The notes: generated by a model not told the origin, from the letters alone. A stretch of DNA of 64,000 nt from an uncultured Clostridium sp. (GCA_948467875.1 CAOKFZ010000004.1:57675-121674); one strand, 5' to 3'. Positions 37,221-46,745 are shown, counted from the stretch's first letter. A program made the numbers and translations.

Positions 37221-37925
37221 TTATTTTCCTAAATTTCTTTTTCTTTGCTGGTAATTTTCAATCGCATTATCTAGGTCCTTTTCTGAAAAGTCTGGCCAAT
37301 ATTTATCCAAAAATAAAATTTCAGAGTATGTAGATTGCCACATTAAAAATCCACTAAGTCGCATCTCGCCACTTGTTCTGACAATTAAATCTGGGTCAGG
37401 TTGCCCTGCTGTATACAAATGATTTGAAATCATTTCTTCTGTTATATCATCTGCATTTAATTTTCCATTTTTAACTTCTTCTGAAATTTCTTTGACTGCT
37501 TTTATCATTTCTGCCCTACCGCCATAATTAAGTGCAATATTAAAAATGATACCAGTATTCTTTTTCGTTCTCTCAATGGCAGACGCAATTCCCTTTTGCA
37601 AATCTTCTGACAACTGTGTCACGTCTCCCAAAACTCGAATGACAATATTTTCAGTATCTGCTTCTTTGGTAAAATCATTCAAATAATTTTGCAATAAATT
37701 CATCAAAGCATCTACTTCTTCCTGACTTCTTCGCCAATTTTCTGTTGAAAACGCATACACCGTCAAATGCTTTATCCCAATTTTATTCGCATATCTAACA
37801 ATTTTTTTTAACGTCTCTGCCCCTTGCTTATGCCCCAATTTTATTGGCAACATTTTAGCCTTTGCCCATCTTCGATTGCCATCCATAATTAGCCCAATAT
37901 GTTTTGGTAAATGATTATTATACAT
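37221..37925 (-). CDS. uppS: Undecaprenyl diphosphate synthase
   Basis: Cis-prenyltransferase making the C55 lipid carrier for wall synthesis. 234 residues: HIGLIMDGNRRWAK with the catalytic Asp, KHLTVYAFSTENWRR, IALNYGGRAEM and DLIVRTSGEMRLSGFLMWQSTYSEILF. Start ATG 37925, 11 bases after the frr stop. Complements the WecA-type transferase and DUF368 protein elsewhere in the window that use or recycle this lipid. Confidence 0.96.
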   Translation of the reverse strand: MYNNHLPKHIGLIMDGNRRWAKAKMLPIKLGHKQGAETLKKIVRYANKIGIKHLTVYAFSTENWRRSQEEVDALMNLLQNYLNDFTKEADTENIVIRVLGDVTQLSEDLQKGIASAIERTKKNTGIIFNIALNYGGRAEMIKAVKEISEEVKNGKLNADDITEEMISNHLYTAGQPDPDLIVRTSGEMRLSGFLMWQSTYSEILFLDKYWPDFSEKDLDNAIENYQQRKRNLGK

Positions 37926-37936
37926 ATTTTGCCTCC

Positions 37937-38479
37937 TTAAATATTCAAAATCTCTTTTTCTTTATTTTCCAAAATTTTATCAATCTCAGCCACATATTTA
38001 TCTGTCAATTTTTGAATACTATCCTCTGACTTCGCTCTTTCGTCTTCTGTAATTTCGCCATTTTTCAAATCAGCCTTTACTTTTTCCATGCCATCTCTAC
38101 GAATATTACGGATACTTACTTTGGTCTCTTCCGCCATTTTCTTAATCTCTTTTACCAATTCTTTTCTTCTTTCTTCTGTTAGTTCTGGAAAATTCAAACG
38201 AATGACTTTACCATCATTGTTTGGATTTAAGCCAATATCAGATGCCAAAATTGCCTTTTCAATCTCCTTTAAAGTACTCATATCCCAAGGTTGAATCACA
38301 ATCATTCTTGCCTCTGGAACCGAAATTCCAGCCATTTGGCTAATTGGCGTTTGTACGCCATAATACTCCACAGACACTTTATTCAGTATCGCCGGATTGG
38401 CACGACCAGCACGCACCTCCGAAAAACTCTCTTGTAATTTATCCAATGTTTTTTGCATTTTAGTTTCTAATTCTTTCAT
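37937..38479 (-). CDS. frr: Ribosome recycling factor
   Basis: Splits post-termination ribosomes together with EF-G. 180 residues, with RAGRANPAILNKVSVEYYGVQTP, VIQPWDMSTLKEIEKAI and RLNFPELTEERRKELVK. Fifteen bases after pyrH. No CGG codon in frame. Confidence 0.97.
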   Translation of the reverse strand: MKELETKMQKTLDKLQESFSEVRAGRANPAILNKVSVEYYGVQTPISQMAGISVPEARMIVIQPWDMSTLKEIEKAILASDIGLNPNNDGKVIRLNFPELTEERRKELVKEIKKMAEETKVSIRNIRRDGMEKVKADLKNGEITEDERAKSEDSIQKLTDKYVAEIDKILENKEKEILNI

Positions 38480-38494
38480 ATTTTTCTTCCTTTC

Positions 38495-39199
38495 TTATTT
38501 GACAATGGTTCCCACTTTTTCCCCTTGCAAAATCTTCACAATATTACTTGGATCACTAATCGCAAATACTTGCAATGGTATTTTGTTATCTTTGCACAAT
38601 GAAGTCGCTGTTGCATCCATTAACTTCAAATCTTGGTTCAAAATTTCCATATAGGAAATTTCATCGTATTTCACAGCATTTGGGTCAACTTTTGGGTCTG
38701 CTGAATAAATCCCATCAATTGTTTTCGCAAACAAAATCACTTCTGAATCGGTTTCCGCAGCTCGAAGCGCAGCAGCCGTATCCGTTGAGAAAAACGGATT
38801 TCCTGTTCCACAAGCAAAAATAACCACTCTTCCTTTTGATAAATGTTTTGCCGCTTTTCGCTTAATATATGGCTCCGCAATTTGGCGCATCTCAATCGCT
38901 GTTTGCAAACGCGTAAAAATTCCTCTTGCTTCCAAAGCATCTTGCAGCGCCAAACCATTCATAGCCGTTGCCAACATGCCCATATAATCCGCTGTGGTTC
39001 GCTCCATTTTATGCCCATTTCTAGCACCTCTCCAAAAATTTCCGCCACCAACTACAATGGACATTTCTACTCCCATATCCAAAGCAATTTTGATTTGGTC
39101 GCAAATCGCCCCCACAACATCTGGAGCAATTCCATGCCCCACATCTCCTGACATCGCTTCTCCACTTAACTTTAGTAACACTCTTTTATAGGCTAACAT
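38495..39199 (-). CDS. pyrH: UMP kinase
   Basis: Hexameric amino-acid-kinase-fold enzyme converting UMP to UDP. 234 residues: [43 protein letters not shown] and [14 protein letters not shown]. First gene of the pyrH-frr-uppS-cdsA-rseP-polC run here; rpsB and tsf, which usually precede it, are not present. Start ATG 39199 with AAAGGAG. Confidence 0.97.
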   Translation of the reverse strand: MLAYKRVLLKLSGEAMSGDVGHGIAPDVVGAICDQIKIALDMGVEMSIVVGGGNFWRGARNGHKMERTTADYMGMLATAMNGLALQDALEARGIFTRLQTAIEMRQIAEPYIKRKAAKHLSKGRVVIFACGTGNPFFSTDTAAALRAAETDSEVILFAKTIDGIYSADPKVDPNAVKYDEISYMEILNQDLKLMDATATSLCKDNKIPLQVFAISDPSNIVKILQGEKVGTIVK

Positions 39200-39280
39200 A
39201 TTTCTTCTCCTTTTATTATATTTAGTTTATGATATTGTATCACAAATTATAAATTTTTCCATAGTTTTTTGCAAATTTTT

Positions 39281-39721
39281 TTATTTTTCCAACAAAATTG
39301 TTACAGGCCCATCGTTCACAAGGCTTACCTGCATGTTCGCTCCAAAAATTCCCTTTTGCACTTTAACTTGATGCTCCTCTTCGCATTTTTTACAAAAAAA
39401 TTCGTATAATTCATTGGCAAATTCTGGCTTGGCAGCCTCTGTAAAAGACGGACGGTTCCCGCTTTTGCAGTCTCCATATAACGTAAATTGCGAAACCAAA
39501 AGCAATTCTCCTGCTACATCCTTCAAACTTAAATTCATTTTCTCATTCTCGTCTTCAAAAACTCTCAAATGACATAATTTTTTCGCCAAATAATCCGCAA
39601 TTTCGATAGTGTCTGTATGCGTAACACCAACCAAAACCAGAAAACCTTTTCCTATTTTTCCAACAACTTCGCCCTCCACTTCAACTTTTGCATTTTTTAC
39701 CCTTTGCACTACTAATTTCAT
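39281..39721 (-). CDS. dtd: D-aminoacyl-tRNA deacylase
   Basis: Removes D-amino acids mis-loaded on tRNA. 146 residues from the ATG at 39721 (AAGGTGGG upstream; a GTG at 39730 overlaps this site). Signatures: [14 protein letters not shown], the [21 protein letters not shown] active-site segment and the C-terminal [16 protein letters not shown] cross-subunit Gly-x-Pro-like strand. Confidence 0.95.
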   Translation of the reverse strand: MKLVVQRVKNAKVEVEGEVVGKIGKGFLVLVGVTHTDTIEIADYLAKKLCHLRVFEDENEKMNLSLKDVAGELLLVSQFTLYGDCKSGNRPSFTEAAKPEFANELYEFFCKKCEEEHQVKVQKGIFGANMQVSLVNDGPVTILLEK

Positions 39722-39787
39722 TTTTCCCACCTTTTATTTTTTTATCATAATACTATTTTATCCCTAAAAAGTCAATTGCTGATACAC

Positions 39788-39815
39788 AAATAAAACAAGG
39801 CAAAAGCCTTGTTTT
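39788..39815 (-). terminator. Intrinsic terminator after rnj
   Basis: Stem AAAACAAGGC/GCCTTGTTTT with a four-base loop (39792-39815) and a T-run on the minus strand; it separates rnj from dtd. Confidence 0.85.
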
Positions 39816-39826
39816 TAAGTATATTT

Positions 39827-41671
39827 TTACACTTCCATTATAATCGGCAAAATCATTGGATTTCTCTTGGTTGTTTTATAAATGTATTCTCGCAAAGAAT
39901 CGCGAATAGCGCTCTTAATAGTGCTCCAATCTGTAATGCTATTGGCAACACATCTGTCAATTTCCTTACGGATGACAACTTTCACATCATCCATCAAATT
40001 CTCAGACTCGCGCACATACACAAATCCTCTCGAAATCAAATCTGGACCAGCCACCACTTCTCCAGTAGCCGAATCCATTGTCAAAACCACAATAATCAAA
40101 CCATCTTGAGACAAATGTTGTCGGTCACGTAGCACAATATTTCCAACATCTCCAACACCTAAACCATCCACCATAACTTTACCAAATGGCACTGTTCCAG
40201 AAAGTCTTGCACGCTTGTCATCCATTTCCAAAATGCGCCCATTGGTCATTAAGAAAATATTTTTAGGATTCATTCCCATTAATTTCGCAGTCTCGCTATG
40301 AGCAATCAAATGTCGATATTCTCCATGCACTGGAATAAAATATTTTGGTTTCACAAGCGCAAGCATCAATTTTTGCTCCTCTTGGCAAGCATGTCCAGAT
40401 ACATGAACATCTGCAAGCGAGCTATACACAACCTCTGCACCGATTTTCATCAAATCGTCAATTACTTTCGCAACAAATTTTTCATTGCCTGGAATCGGCG
40501 TGGCTGAAATAATCACCAAATCATTGGCAGAAATATGCACTTTTTTATGTTCGCCAGTCGCCATTCTCGTAAGAGCCGACATCGGCTCTCCTTGGCTGCC
40601 TGTCGTGATAATCACAAGTTGCTCATCTGCGTAATTTCCAATCATATCAATATCAATAAATACATTTTTAGGCACGTCAATATAACCAAGTTGCATCGCT
40701 GTCTCAATCATGTTGACCATACTTCTGCCAGAAACCGCAATTTTTCTATCATTTGCAACCGCTGAATTAACAATTTGTTGAATACGGTAAACATTGGAAG
40801 CAAATGTTGCTACAACAATTCTTTTTTTACAATTGATAAATAACTTGTCAAACACCTCTCCAACTGTGCGCTCTGACATCGTATAGCCTTTTCGCTCCGA
40901 ATTCGTACTATCTGACATAAGTGCCAAAACACCTTGATTTCCAAGTTCCGCCAAACGCCCAAAATCCATAGTGTCATCATTAATTGGCGTATAATCAATT
41001 TTAAAATCGCCTGTATGCACAATCACACCAACTGGCGTATGAATGGCAAGTGCCACCGCATCTGGAATACTATGACAACTTTTGATAAACTCTATTTTAA
41101 ATTTGCCAAGCTCAACTGTGTCTCCTTGTTTGACTGTGTGCATTTTCGTTTGCTTGGTCAAACGATGTTCTTCTAACTTATTTTTAATTAGACCAACTGT
41201 CAATTTGGTGGCATAAATTGGGACATTGACTTGTTTCAAAAAATACGGAATTGAACCAATATGGTCCTCGTGCCCATGGGTTATAACCAAGCCTCGAATG
41301 CGGTCTTTGTTTTTGACCAAATACGTAAAATCTGGAATAACCAAATCAATTCCTAGCATGTCATCTTCTGGAAAAGAAACGCCACAATCTACCAAAATAA
41401 TGTCATTTTCATATTCAAAAACCGTAATATTTTTGCCAACCTCTTGAAGTCCCCCAAGTGGAATAATTTTCAGCTTATTTTTCTTAAAAATTTCTCCTTC
41501 TTTTCGTGGCATATTTTCTCTTTTCATCATTGTTTCCCTAGGTTTTCTTGGCATTCTTGTATTTCTTTTAATGCCACTTCTAGGTTCCTTGTTTTCTTCT
41601 TTTTTCACAGTAGTTCTCGTACGACCTCTATTTTCTCTACTGCCTACAAATCCTTCTTTTCTTCTTTCCAT
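39827..41671 (-). CDS. rnj: Ribonuclease J
   Basis: Metallo-beta-lactamase/beta-CASP ribonuclease with 5'-3' exo- and endonuclease activity in mRNA decay and rRNA maturation. 614 residues, about 55 more than usual because of a basic, Arg/Lys/Thr-rich N-terminal extension (to about residue 60), possibly RNA-binding. Then IIPLGGLQEVGKNITVFEYENDIILVDCG, the metal-binding HGHEDHIGSIPYF, HTGDFKID, MSDSTNSERKG, beta-CASP motifs and the C-terminal domain. Start ATG 41671 with AGGAGAG. A consensus promoter lies about 270 bases upstream, giving a long leader. Confidence 0.94.
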   Translation of the reverse strand: MERRKEGFVGSRENRGRTRTTVKKEENKEPRSGIKRNTRMPRKPRETMMKRENMPRKEGEIFKKNKLKIIPLGGLQEVGKNITVFEYENDIILVDCGVSFPEDDMLGIDLVIPDFTYLVKNKDRIRGLVITHGHEDHIGSIPYFLKQVNVPIYATKLTVGLIKNKLEEHRLTKQTKMHTVKQGDTVELGKFKIEFIKSCHSIPDAVALAIHTPVGVIVHTGDFKIDYTPINDDTMDFGRLAELGNQGVLALMSDSTNSERKGYTMSERTVGEVFDKLFINCKKRIVVATFASNVYRIQQIVNSAVANDRKIAVSGRSMVNMIETAMQLGYIDVPKNVFIDIDMIGNYADEQLVIITTGSQGEPMSALTRMATGEHKKVHISANDLVIISATPIPGNEKFVAKVIDDLMKIGAEVVYSSLADVHVSGHACQEEQKLMLALVKPKYFIPVHGEYRHLIAHSETAKLMGMNPKNIFLMTNGRILEMDDKRARLSGTVPFGKVMVDGLGVGDVGNIVLRDRQHLSQDGLIIVVLTMDSATGEVVAGPDLISRGFVYVRESENLMDDVKVVIRKEIDRCVANSITDWSTIKSAIRDSLREYIYKTTKRNPMILPIIMEV

Positions 41672-41741
41672 TTTCTCTCTCCTTTTTCTTACGTATCAAT
41701 TTATATAACACAACCTTAATTTATAAAATTTTCTTAACACT

Positions 41742-41772
41742 AAAAAATCTTTCCTTCTAAATAAAGAAAGTT
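41742..41772 (-). promoter_or_regulatory. Terminator-like hairpin in the rnj leader
   Basis: Minus strand: CTTTCTTT (41770-41763), loop ATTTAG, then AAGGAAAG (41756-41749), followed by ATTTTTTA. It lies between the rnj promoter and the start codon, so it could attenuate the transcript. The 41672-42016 gap holds no gene. Confidence 0.5.
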
Positions 41773-41940
41773 TCTCCTATTTATTTTTCCGCACTTATTT
41801 TAACAAATCAAATTTCCAAACAGTATTAATTCCTCAAAATACCATTTTGCTAAAATTTATTTTTTATTTTTAACCGAACCCATAAATATTTTTTATAAAT
41901 CTCATTTTTGTATCAATAAAATTGATAACTCATGTTAAGT

Positions 41941-41969
41941 ATTATAATATATATTTGAAAAAAAGTCAA
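41941..41969 (-). promoter_or_regulatory. Sigma-A promoter of rnj
   Basis: Minus strand: -35 TTGACT (41969-41964), 17-base spacer, -10 TATAAT (41946-41941). Expected start near 41934 gives a leader of about 260 bases. Confidence 0.8.
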
Positions 41970-42016
41970 GAAATTTATCATAAAAAACAAAAATCCCATA
42001 ATTTATTACTTTATTT

Positions 42017-42700
42017 TTAAGACTCTCTCATTTCTTTCGCCAATTTTCCAATCGCCTTTGTTTCTATTCGAGAAACATAACTTCTGGAAATTCCCATCAT
42101 ACTGGCAATTTCATGTTGCGTTTTCGGTTGATCGCCATTTAGTCCAAATCGCAATTCAATAATCGTTTTTTCTCTATCTTTCAAGATATTTTTAATTTTC
42201 TCATACAATTTTTTGATTTTAAATTTCAAATCCACTTCATCTTCAATATTGCGGTCATCATTTTCCAAAATTTCTTGAAGTGTGACAACATTATCATCTT
42301 TATCTTTGCCAATTGGCTCATTCAAATAAACCTCTGCTCCTAGCTTCTTGCTAGAACGCAAAAACATTAGAATTTCGTTCTCAATACAGCGCGCAACGTA
42401 CGTAGCAAGCTTAAAATTCTTACTCAAATCAAAACTGCTAATTCCTTTAATCAATCCAATTGTCCCAATTGAAATCAAGTCATCTTGGTCAATATTCGTA
42501 GTTGAATATTTTTTAGCAACATGTGCCACCAATCTTAAATTATGTTCAATTAGCACATTTCTTGCTTCTTCCTCCCCATCTCGTAATCTCTCCAAATACA
42601 TTTTCTCATCTTCTGGCGACAACGGCTCTGGAAACAGATTGCCACTTTGTATGTATCCAATCCCAATAATTGCCTGACTTAAAAAATTGATTAACATCAT
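42017..42700 (-). CDS. SigK-like RNA polymerase sigma factor
   Basis: Sigma-70-family factor of the sporulation group. I use ATG 42700 (or the next ATG, 42697) because GGAGGT lies just upstream; the open frame to 42838 has no site. Residues: an N-terminal hydrophobic pro-like stretch (INFLSQAIIGIGYIQS), region 2 (RNVLIEHNLRLVAHVAKKY, DDLISIGTIGLIKGISSFDLSKNFKLATYVARCIENEI) and region 4 (EIASMMGISRSYVSRIETKAIGKL). The sequence is closest in pattern to SigK/SigE of Bacillota. Whether this organism sporulates cannot be judged from the window. Confidence 0.88.
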   Translation of the reverse strand: MMLINFLSQAIIGIGYIQSGNLFPEPLSPEDEKMYLERLRDGEEEARNVLIEHNLRLVAHVAKKYSTTNIDQDDLISIGTIGLIKGISSFDLSKNFKLATYVARCIENEILMFLRSSKKLGAEVYLNEPIGKDKDDNVVTLQEILENDDRNIEDEVDLKFKIKKLYEKIKNILKDREKTIIELRFGLNGDQPKTQHEIASMMGISRSYVSRIETKAIGKLAKEMRES

Positions 42701-42770
42701 TTTTACCTCCACATTATAATTCATTATATGAAGGTAAAACGTTTTCGTGCCTGACCGCTTTTGTCTTATT

Positions 42771-42983
42771 TTAAAAACGATGATTGGGACAATTTTTACA
42801 AATCTCACGCCAATTTTCTTTGCCTTTAAATTTCTCAATCATAGAATTCTCATCCATAAACCCTGAAACCATCATAGCATTTTCTAAACAATCACTTTCT
42901 TCAATCATAAAATCCACAAGTGGACACTTTACGCCATTGGCACCACTCGTAGGGTTAATATCATGTTTCAACTCTAAGCCCAT
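42771..42983 (-). CDS. Small Cys-containing protein, 70 aa, unknown
   Basis: About 70 residues from the second ATG (42983), which sits eight bases after AAAGGA; the first ATG (42989) is too close. Contains KCPLVDFMIEESDCLENAM and a C-terminal CKNCPNH, four Cys that could bind metal. No family is recognised. Upstream of the SigK-like gene, same strand. Confidence 0.6.
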   Translation of the reverse strand: MGLELKHDINPTSGANGVKCPLVDFMIEESDCLENAMMVSGFMDENSMIEKFKGKENWREICKNCPNHRF

Positions 42984-43081
42984 ATTCATTTCCTTTCTAT
43001 TTATTATTTATCATAATCTCTACTATATTCAATAGAAAAATACAATACAAATATTTTAAATAGCTGAAGCTACTAGAATAA

Positions 43082-43113
43082 AATATTGCCCACCAAATTT
43101 TGTGGGCAATATT
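43082..43113 (-). terminator. Terminator after the GGGtGRT gene
   Basis: Stem AATATTGCCCAC (43082-43093) / GTGGGCAATATT (43102-43113), T-rich tail on the minus strand. Confidence 0.88.
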
Positions 43114-43133
43114 CTTGCAATATCTTATCTAAA

Positions 43134-44132
43134 TTATTTCATAACCTCATACACAGCAACAGAAACAGCTACCGTAGCACCAACCATAGGGTTATTACCC
43201 ATACCAATCAATCCCATCATTTCAACATGGGCTGGAACAGATGAACTTCCTGCAAATTGTGCATCTGAGTGCATTCTTCCCATCGTATCTGTCATACCAT
43301 AAGAAGATGGACCAGCTGCCATATTATCTGGATGAAGTGTTCTTCCTGTTCCTCCACCAGAAGCTACTGAGAAGTATTTTTTCCCTTGTTCGATGCATTC
43401 TTTCTTATATGTACCCGCCACTGGATGTTGAAATCTTGTTGGGTTTGTTGAATTTCCTGTGATAGAAACATCCACTTTCTCATGGTGCATAATTGCTACA
43501 CCTTCTCTTACTTCATCTGCACCATAGCATTTTACTTTTGCTCTTGGTCCGTCTGAATATGGTGTTTCTTTTACAATTTTTAGTTTTCCTGTAAAGAAAT
43601 CAAATTCAGTTTCCACATGAGTGAAACCATTAATTCTTGAAATCACTTGAGCCGCATCTTTTCCCAAACCATTTAAGATAACTCTTAATGGTTTTTGTCT
43701 TGCTTTGTTAGCATTGTTCGCAATACCAATAGCACCTTCTGCAGCAGCAAAACTTTCATGTCCTGCTAAAAAAGCAAAACAGTCTGTTTCCTCTGACAAA
43801 AGCATAGCTCCTAAATTTCCATGTCCTAAACCAACTTTTCTATCATCTGCCACAGAACCTGGGATACAAAAACTCTGCAAACCTTCTCCGATACATTTTG
43901 CCACTTCTGACGCTGTTTTTACGCCTCTTTTAATCGCAATTGCTGCCCCTACGGTATATGCCCAACAAGCATTTTCAAAACAAATTGGTTGAATGTTTCT
44001 TACCATTTCAGCCACATTTAACCCTTTATCTTCGCAAATTTTCTTTGCTTCTTCCAAAGAAGAAATCCCATTATCGTTTAAAACTTTATTGATTTGGTCA
44101 ATTCTTCTTTCATAACTTTCAAATAAAGCCAT
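43134..44132 (-). CDS. GGGtGRT protein
   Basis: Member of the GGGtGRT family, proteins found with an Fe-S scaffold-like partner in anaerobes; activity not established. About 332 residues from ATG 44132 (GAAAGGAG upstream; the frame also opens at 44153). The naming motif is seen as VASGGGTGRTLHPDN, with other conserved parts FAFLAGHESFAAAEGAIG and HAQFAG-type GRMHSDAQFAGSSSVPAHVEMMGLIGMGNNPMVGA. Its usual partner, the NifU-like gene, is at 44560, separated by a deoxyribosyltransferase-like gene. Confidence 0.93.
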   Translation of the reverse strand: MALFESYERRIDQINKVLNDNGISSLEEAKKICEDKGLNVAEMVRNIQPICFENACWAYTVGAAIAIKRGVKTASEVAKCIGEGLQSFCIPGSVADDRKVGLGHGNLGAMLLSEETDCFAFLAGHESFAAAEGAIGIANNANKARQKPLRVILNGLGKDAAQVISRINGFTHVETEFDFFTGKLKIVKETPYSDGPRAKVKCYGADEVREGVAIMHHEKVDVSITGNSTNPTRFQHPVAGTYKKECIEQGKKYFSVASGGGTGRTLHPDNMAAGPSSYGMTDTMGRMHSDAQFAGSSSVPAHVEMMGLIGMGNNPMVGATVAVSVAVYEVMK

Positions 44133-44145
44133 TTTTTCTCTCCTT

Positions 44146-44556
44146 TCAATCATCTAACAATGATTTTAACTTTTTTATTATTTCATCAATCTCTCGATAT
44201 GCCACAATATTTATTTTTTTATTTCCCATTATCATTGGCGTAATTTTTTCTTTTATCGTCTGATTATAAATTCCGATTATCTTCTTATTTTGTGCTTCTG
44301 CATAACCTAATTCATACCCAACTCCTAAAGAAGGATTTGTTAATTCTGCAAATATTACATCAGCTTGTTTTATTTTTTTAATATCATTTGTGTATATTTT
44401 TTCATCAGAAACTTCCCTTTCCTTTTCTATCAAATGAGGATCGCCTATTTCTTCTGTTAAAACCTCGCCATAATTTTTTAAAGCAAGAATCAGTCTTTGA
44501 TAATCGTTTATTAATTCTCTTCCGCCATAAATAGATGCTGAAAAATAAATTTTCAT
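44146..44556 (-). CDS. Nucleoside 2-deoxyribosyltransferase-like protein
   Basis: 136 residues with the DNPH1/Rcl-type fold: MKIYFSASIYGGRE at the N-terminus, DVIFAELTNPSLGVGYELGYAEAQNKKIIGIY with the catalytic-type Glu. Such enzymes cleave or transfer the deoxyribose of deoxynucleosides or their monophosphates. It sits between the two GGGtGRT-system genes, spaced by 3 bases and overlapping the frame of the next gene, so it is translated with them; a link to Fe-S chemistry is not evident. Confidence 0.8.
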   Translation of the reverse strand: MKIYFSASIYGGRELINDYQRLILALKNYGEVLTEEIGDPHLIEKEREVSDEKIYTNDIKKIKQADVIFAELTNPSLGVGYELGYAEAQNKKIIGIYNQTIKEKITPMIMGNKKINIVAYREIDEIIKKLKSLLDD

Positions 44557-44559
44557 ATT

Positions 44560-45252
44560 CTACTCCTTACGTGGATCAATTTTCTTCACTGCTTCATCAA
44601 AACGTCCATATTGCCCAGAAGCCTTTTCAATTGCTTCCATTGGCTCAATTCCTTTTTTGATGTTTTCCATCATTTTTCCTAAATTCACATATTTATATCC
44701 AATAATCTCATCATTTTTATCCAAACCAATTTCCGTTATGTAACCTTCTGCTAATTCCAAATATCTTGGTCCTTTCACATTTGTTGAATAAATCGTTCCA
44801 ACCTGACTTCTATGTCCTTTTCCTAAATCTTCCAAACCTGCTCCTACTGGAAGTCCTCCTTCTGAGAAAGCAGATTGACTTCTACCATAAACAATTTGCA
44901 AAAATAATTCCCTCATTGCTGTATTAATGGCATCACAAACTAAATCCGTATTTAAGGCTTCCAAAATTGTCTTCCCTACTAATATTTCACCAGCCATTGC
45001 TGCTGAATGTGTCATTCCGCTGCAGCCAATTGTTTCGACTAATGCTTCTTGTATGATTCCTTCTTTAATATTTAAAGTAAGCTTACAAGCGCCTTGTTGA
45101 GGTGCACACCATCCAATTCCATGTGTTAAGCCAGAAATATCTTTAATTTCTTTTGCTTTCACCCATTTTCCCTCTTCCGGAATTGGCGCTGGGTCGTGTT
45201 TAGCTCCTTTAGCTACCTTACACATATGTTCTACTTCTTCTGAATAAATCAT
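44560..45252 (-). CDS. NifU-like Fe-S scaffold partner of GGGtGRT
   Basis: 230 residues with an IscU/NifU-N-like core: GIGWCAPQQGACKLTLNIKEG, VETIGCSGMTHSAAMAGEILVG and the later conserved DLVCDAINTAMRELFLQIVYGRSQ. This is the standard neighbour of GGGtGRT proteins. Start ATG 45252 with AAGGAGGT. First gene of a three-gene operon. Confidence 0.9.
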   Translation of the reverse strand: MIYSEEVEHMCKVAKGAKHDPAPIPEEGKWVKAKEIKDISGLTHGIGWCAPQQGACKLTLNIKEGIIQEALVETIGCSGMTHSAAMAGEILVGKTILEALNTDLVCDAINTAMRELFLQIVYGRSQSAFSEGGLPVGAGLEDLGKGHRSQVGTIYSTNVKGPRYLELAEGYITEIGLDKNDEIIGYKYVNLGKMMENIKKGIEPMEAIEKASGQYGRFDEAVKKIDPRKE

Positions 45253-45441
45253 ATTTACCTCCTTATATTTTTGATTCGCCTAAATACTTTAGACAATATC
45301 ATTCTATCACAAATTTTGGCAACTTTCAAGCAAATTTTGCGATTTTTCAAGATTACTTATTTTTCAAAAATCCTTGCAATTAATTTCCAAAATTGATATA
45401 ATAAATTGGTTATTTATTTTTGCACAACGAAAGGAGATCTT

Positions 45442-45696
45442 ATGGCAATTATTATTGCAATTGCATCATTCGTAACAATCAGCACATTTTATTTTTTTCA
45501 TAAACGGAAAAACGTTGAAAAAACTTACGGCGTTGTTTTGAAAAAAGCTGGTAAAAATGTAGTTCATATCGGCTACCAAGGAGAGCGTTACTTAGTGTAC
45601 GCCTCTGACCAGCGTTACGCTAGGTTAGAAATTGGATCACAAATCGCAATCAAACCAATATACACACCAGATGGTATGACCATTGTGCTTGATTAA
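45442..45696 (+). CDS. Small membrane-anchored protein, 84 aa
   Basis: From ATG 45442 (AAAGGAG upstream) the product has a TM helix (AIIIAIASFVTISTFYFF) followed by a basic stretch and a soluble beta-rich region (VVLKKAGKNVVHIGYQGERYLVYASD...). No family is recognised. Codon 22 is CGG (45505-45507), read in frame as H-K-R-K-N; a +1 shift would truncate it. So it is one of the four exceptions to the CGG pattern. A very strong terminator follows. Confidence 0.7.
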   Translation: MAIIIAIASFVTISTFYFFHKRKNVEKTYGVVLKKAGKNVVHIGYQGERYLVYASDQRYARLEIGSQIAIKPIYTPDGMTIVLD

Positions 45697-45699
45697 ACC

Positions 45700-45737
45700 A
45701 AAAACAGGAAATCTGCCTGCAGATTTCCTGTTTTTAT
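45700..45737 (+). terminator. Strong intrinsic terminator
   Basis: Perfect 16-bp stem AAAAACAGGAAATCTG (45700-45715) / CAGATTTCCTGTTTTT (45720-45735), four-base loop. Confidence 0.92.
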
Positions 45738-45771
45738 TGCAAAATTCATATTTTTATGTTAAAATATTTCC

Positions 45772-46644
45772 ATGAAATTAGAATATAAAAATACCAATAA
45801 CCAATATAAAATCGTAAAAGATGTTTTAAAAAAGCACTTTTTAGTTTCAGAACGACTACTTCTAAAACTAAAACGTAATAACAAAATTTTCGTCAATCAG
45901 CAAATTGCTTTTCCTCATACGGTTTTAGTTTCAGATGATGAAATCATGGCTGATATTTCTTTTAACGAAACAAGTGAAAACATTGTCCCTATCAAAATGG
46001 ATTTGGAAATTATTTTTGAAGACGAAACCATGCTCATTCTTAACAAACCTGCTGGACTTCCTGTACATCCATCTATATCACATTTTACAGACAGTTTATC
46101 CAATAGCGTGCAATATTATTTTATGCAAAACCATATTACAACCAAAATTCGTTCCGTAAATCGTCTCGATAAAGATACTTCTGGGCTTGTGATTTTTGCT
46201 AAAAATGAATATGTGCAAGAAAATTTAAGTCGCCAAATGCAACATCATACTTTTGAAAAAAATTATCAAGCCATATTAACTGGAAATTTATCACAAAAAA
46301 ATGGAACTATTGATGCGCCAATTCGTCGCAAAGAAAGTAGTATTATTGAACGCGAAGTAAATCCAAATGGACAAAAAGCAATCACTCACTTTCAACTCAT
46401 TCAAAATTTCGAAAATTATTGTTTCGTAGAATTTAAGTTGGAAACTGGAAGAACACACCAAATTCGTGTTCATTCCCAATATATTGGGCACCCTATTTTA
46501 GGAGATACTTTATATGGAAGCGTTTCAAGTTTAATTTCACGTCAAGCACTTCATGCCTATAAAATTGCATTTCTTCATCCTTTGACAAATCAAAAAATGC
46601 AATTTGAAATTTCACTGCCACATGATATGCTCTGTATTTTATAA
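45772..46644 (+). CDS. RluA-family pseudouridine synthase
   Basis: 290 residues. N-terminal S4-like RNA-binding part (SERLLLKLKRNNKIFVNQQ), catalytic motif VNRLDKDTSGLVIFAKN with the Asp, and the conserved ETGRTHQIRVHSQYIGHPILGDTLYG. Modifies uridines in rRNA or tRNA; the target (RluD, RluC or other) cannot be decided from sequence. Start ATG 45772. It lies alone on the plus strand after the terminator at 45735. Confidence 0.92.
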   Translation: MKLEYKNTNNQYKIVKDVLKKHFLVSERLLLKLKRNNKIFVNQQIAFPHTVLVSDDEIMADISFNETSENIVPIKMDLEIIFEDETMLILNKPAGLPVHPSISHFTDSLSNSVQYYFMQNHITTKIRSVNRLDKDTSGLVIFAKNEYVQENLSRQMQHHTFEKNYQAILTGNLSQKNGTIDAPIRRKESSIIEREVNPNGQKAITHFQLIQNFENYCFVEFKLETGRTHQIRVHSQYIGHPILGDTLYGSVSSLISRQALHAYKIAFLHPLTNQKMQFEISLPHDMLCIL

Positions 46645-46745
46645 AAAATTGAAAAAATCATTGACAATTTACAATTTTACAATTATAATATAAATATGTC
46701 TATTAAATAAAAATTTTAACCATTAAGCATTGACTTAAAAAAAAT

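Noticed and set aside
42755-42757. In-frame CGG in the extended frame upstream of the SigK-like gene
   Set aside because: The real start is at 42700 (GGAGGT), so this CGG lies in untranslated sequence and is not a counterexample to the CGG pattern.
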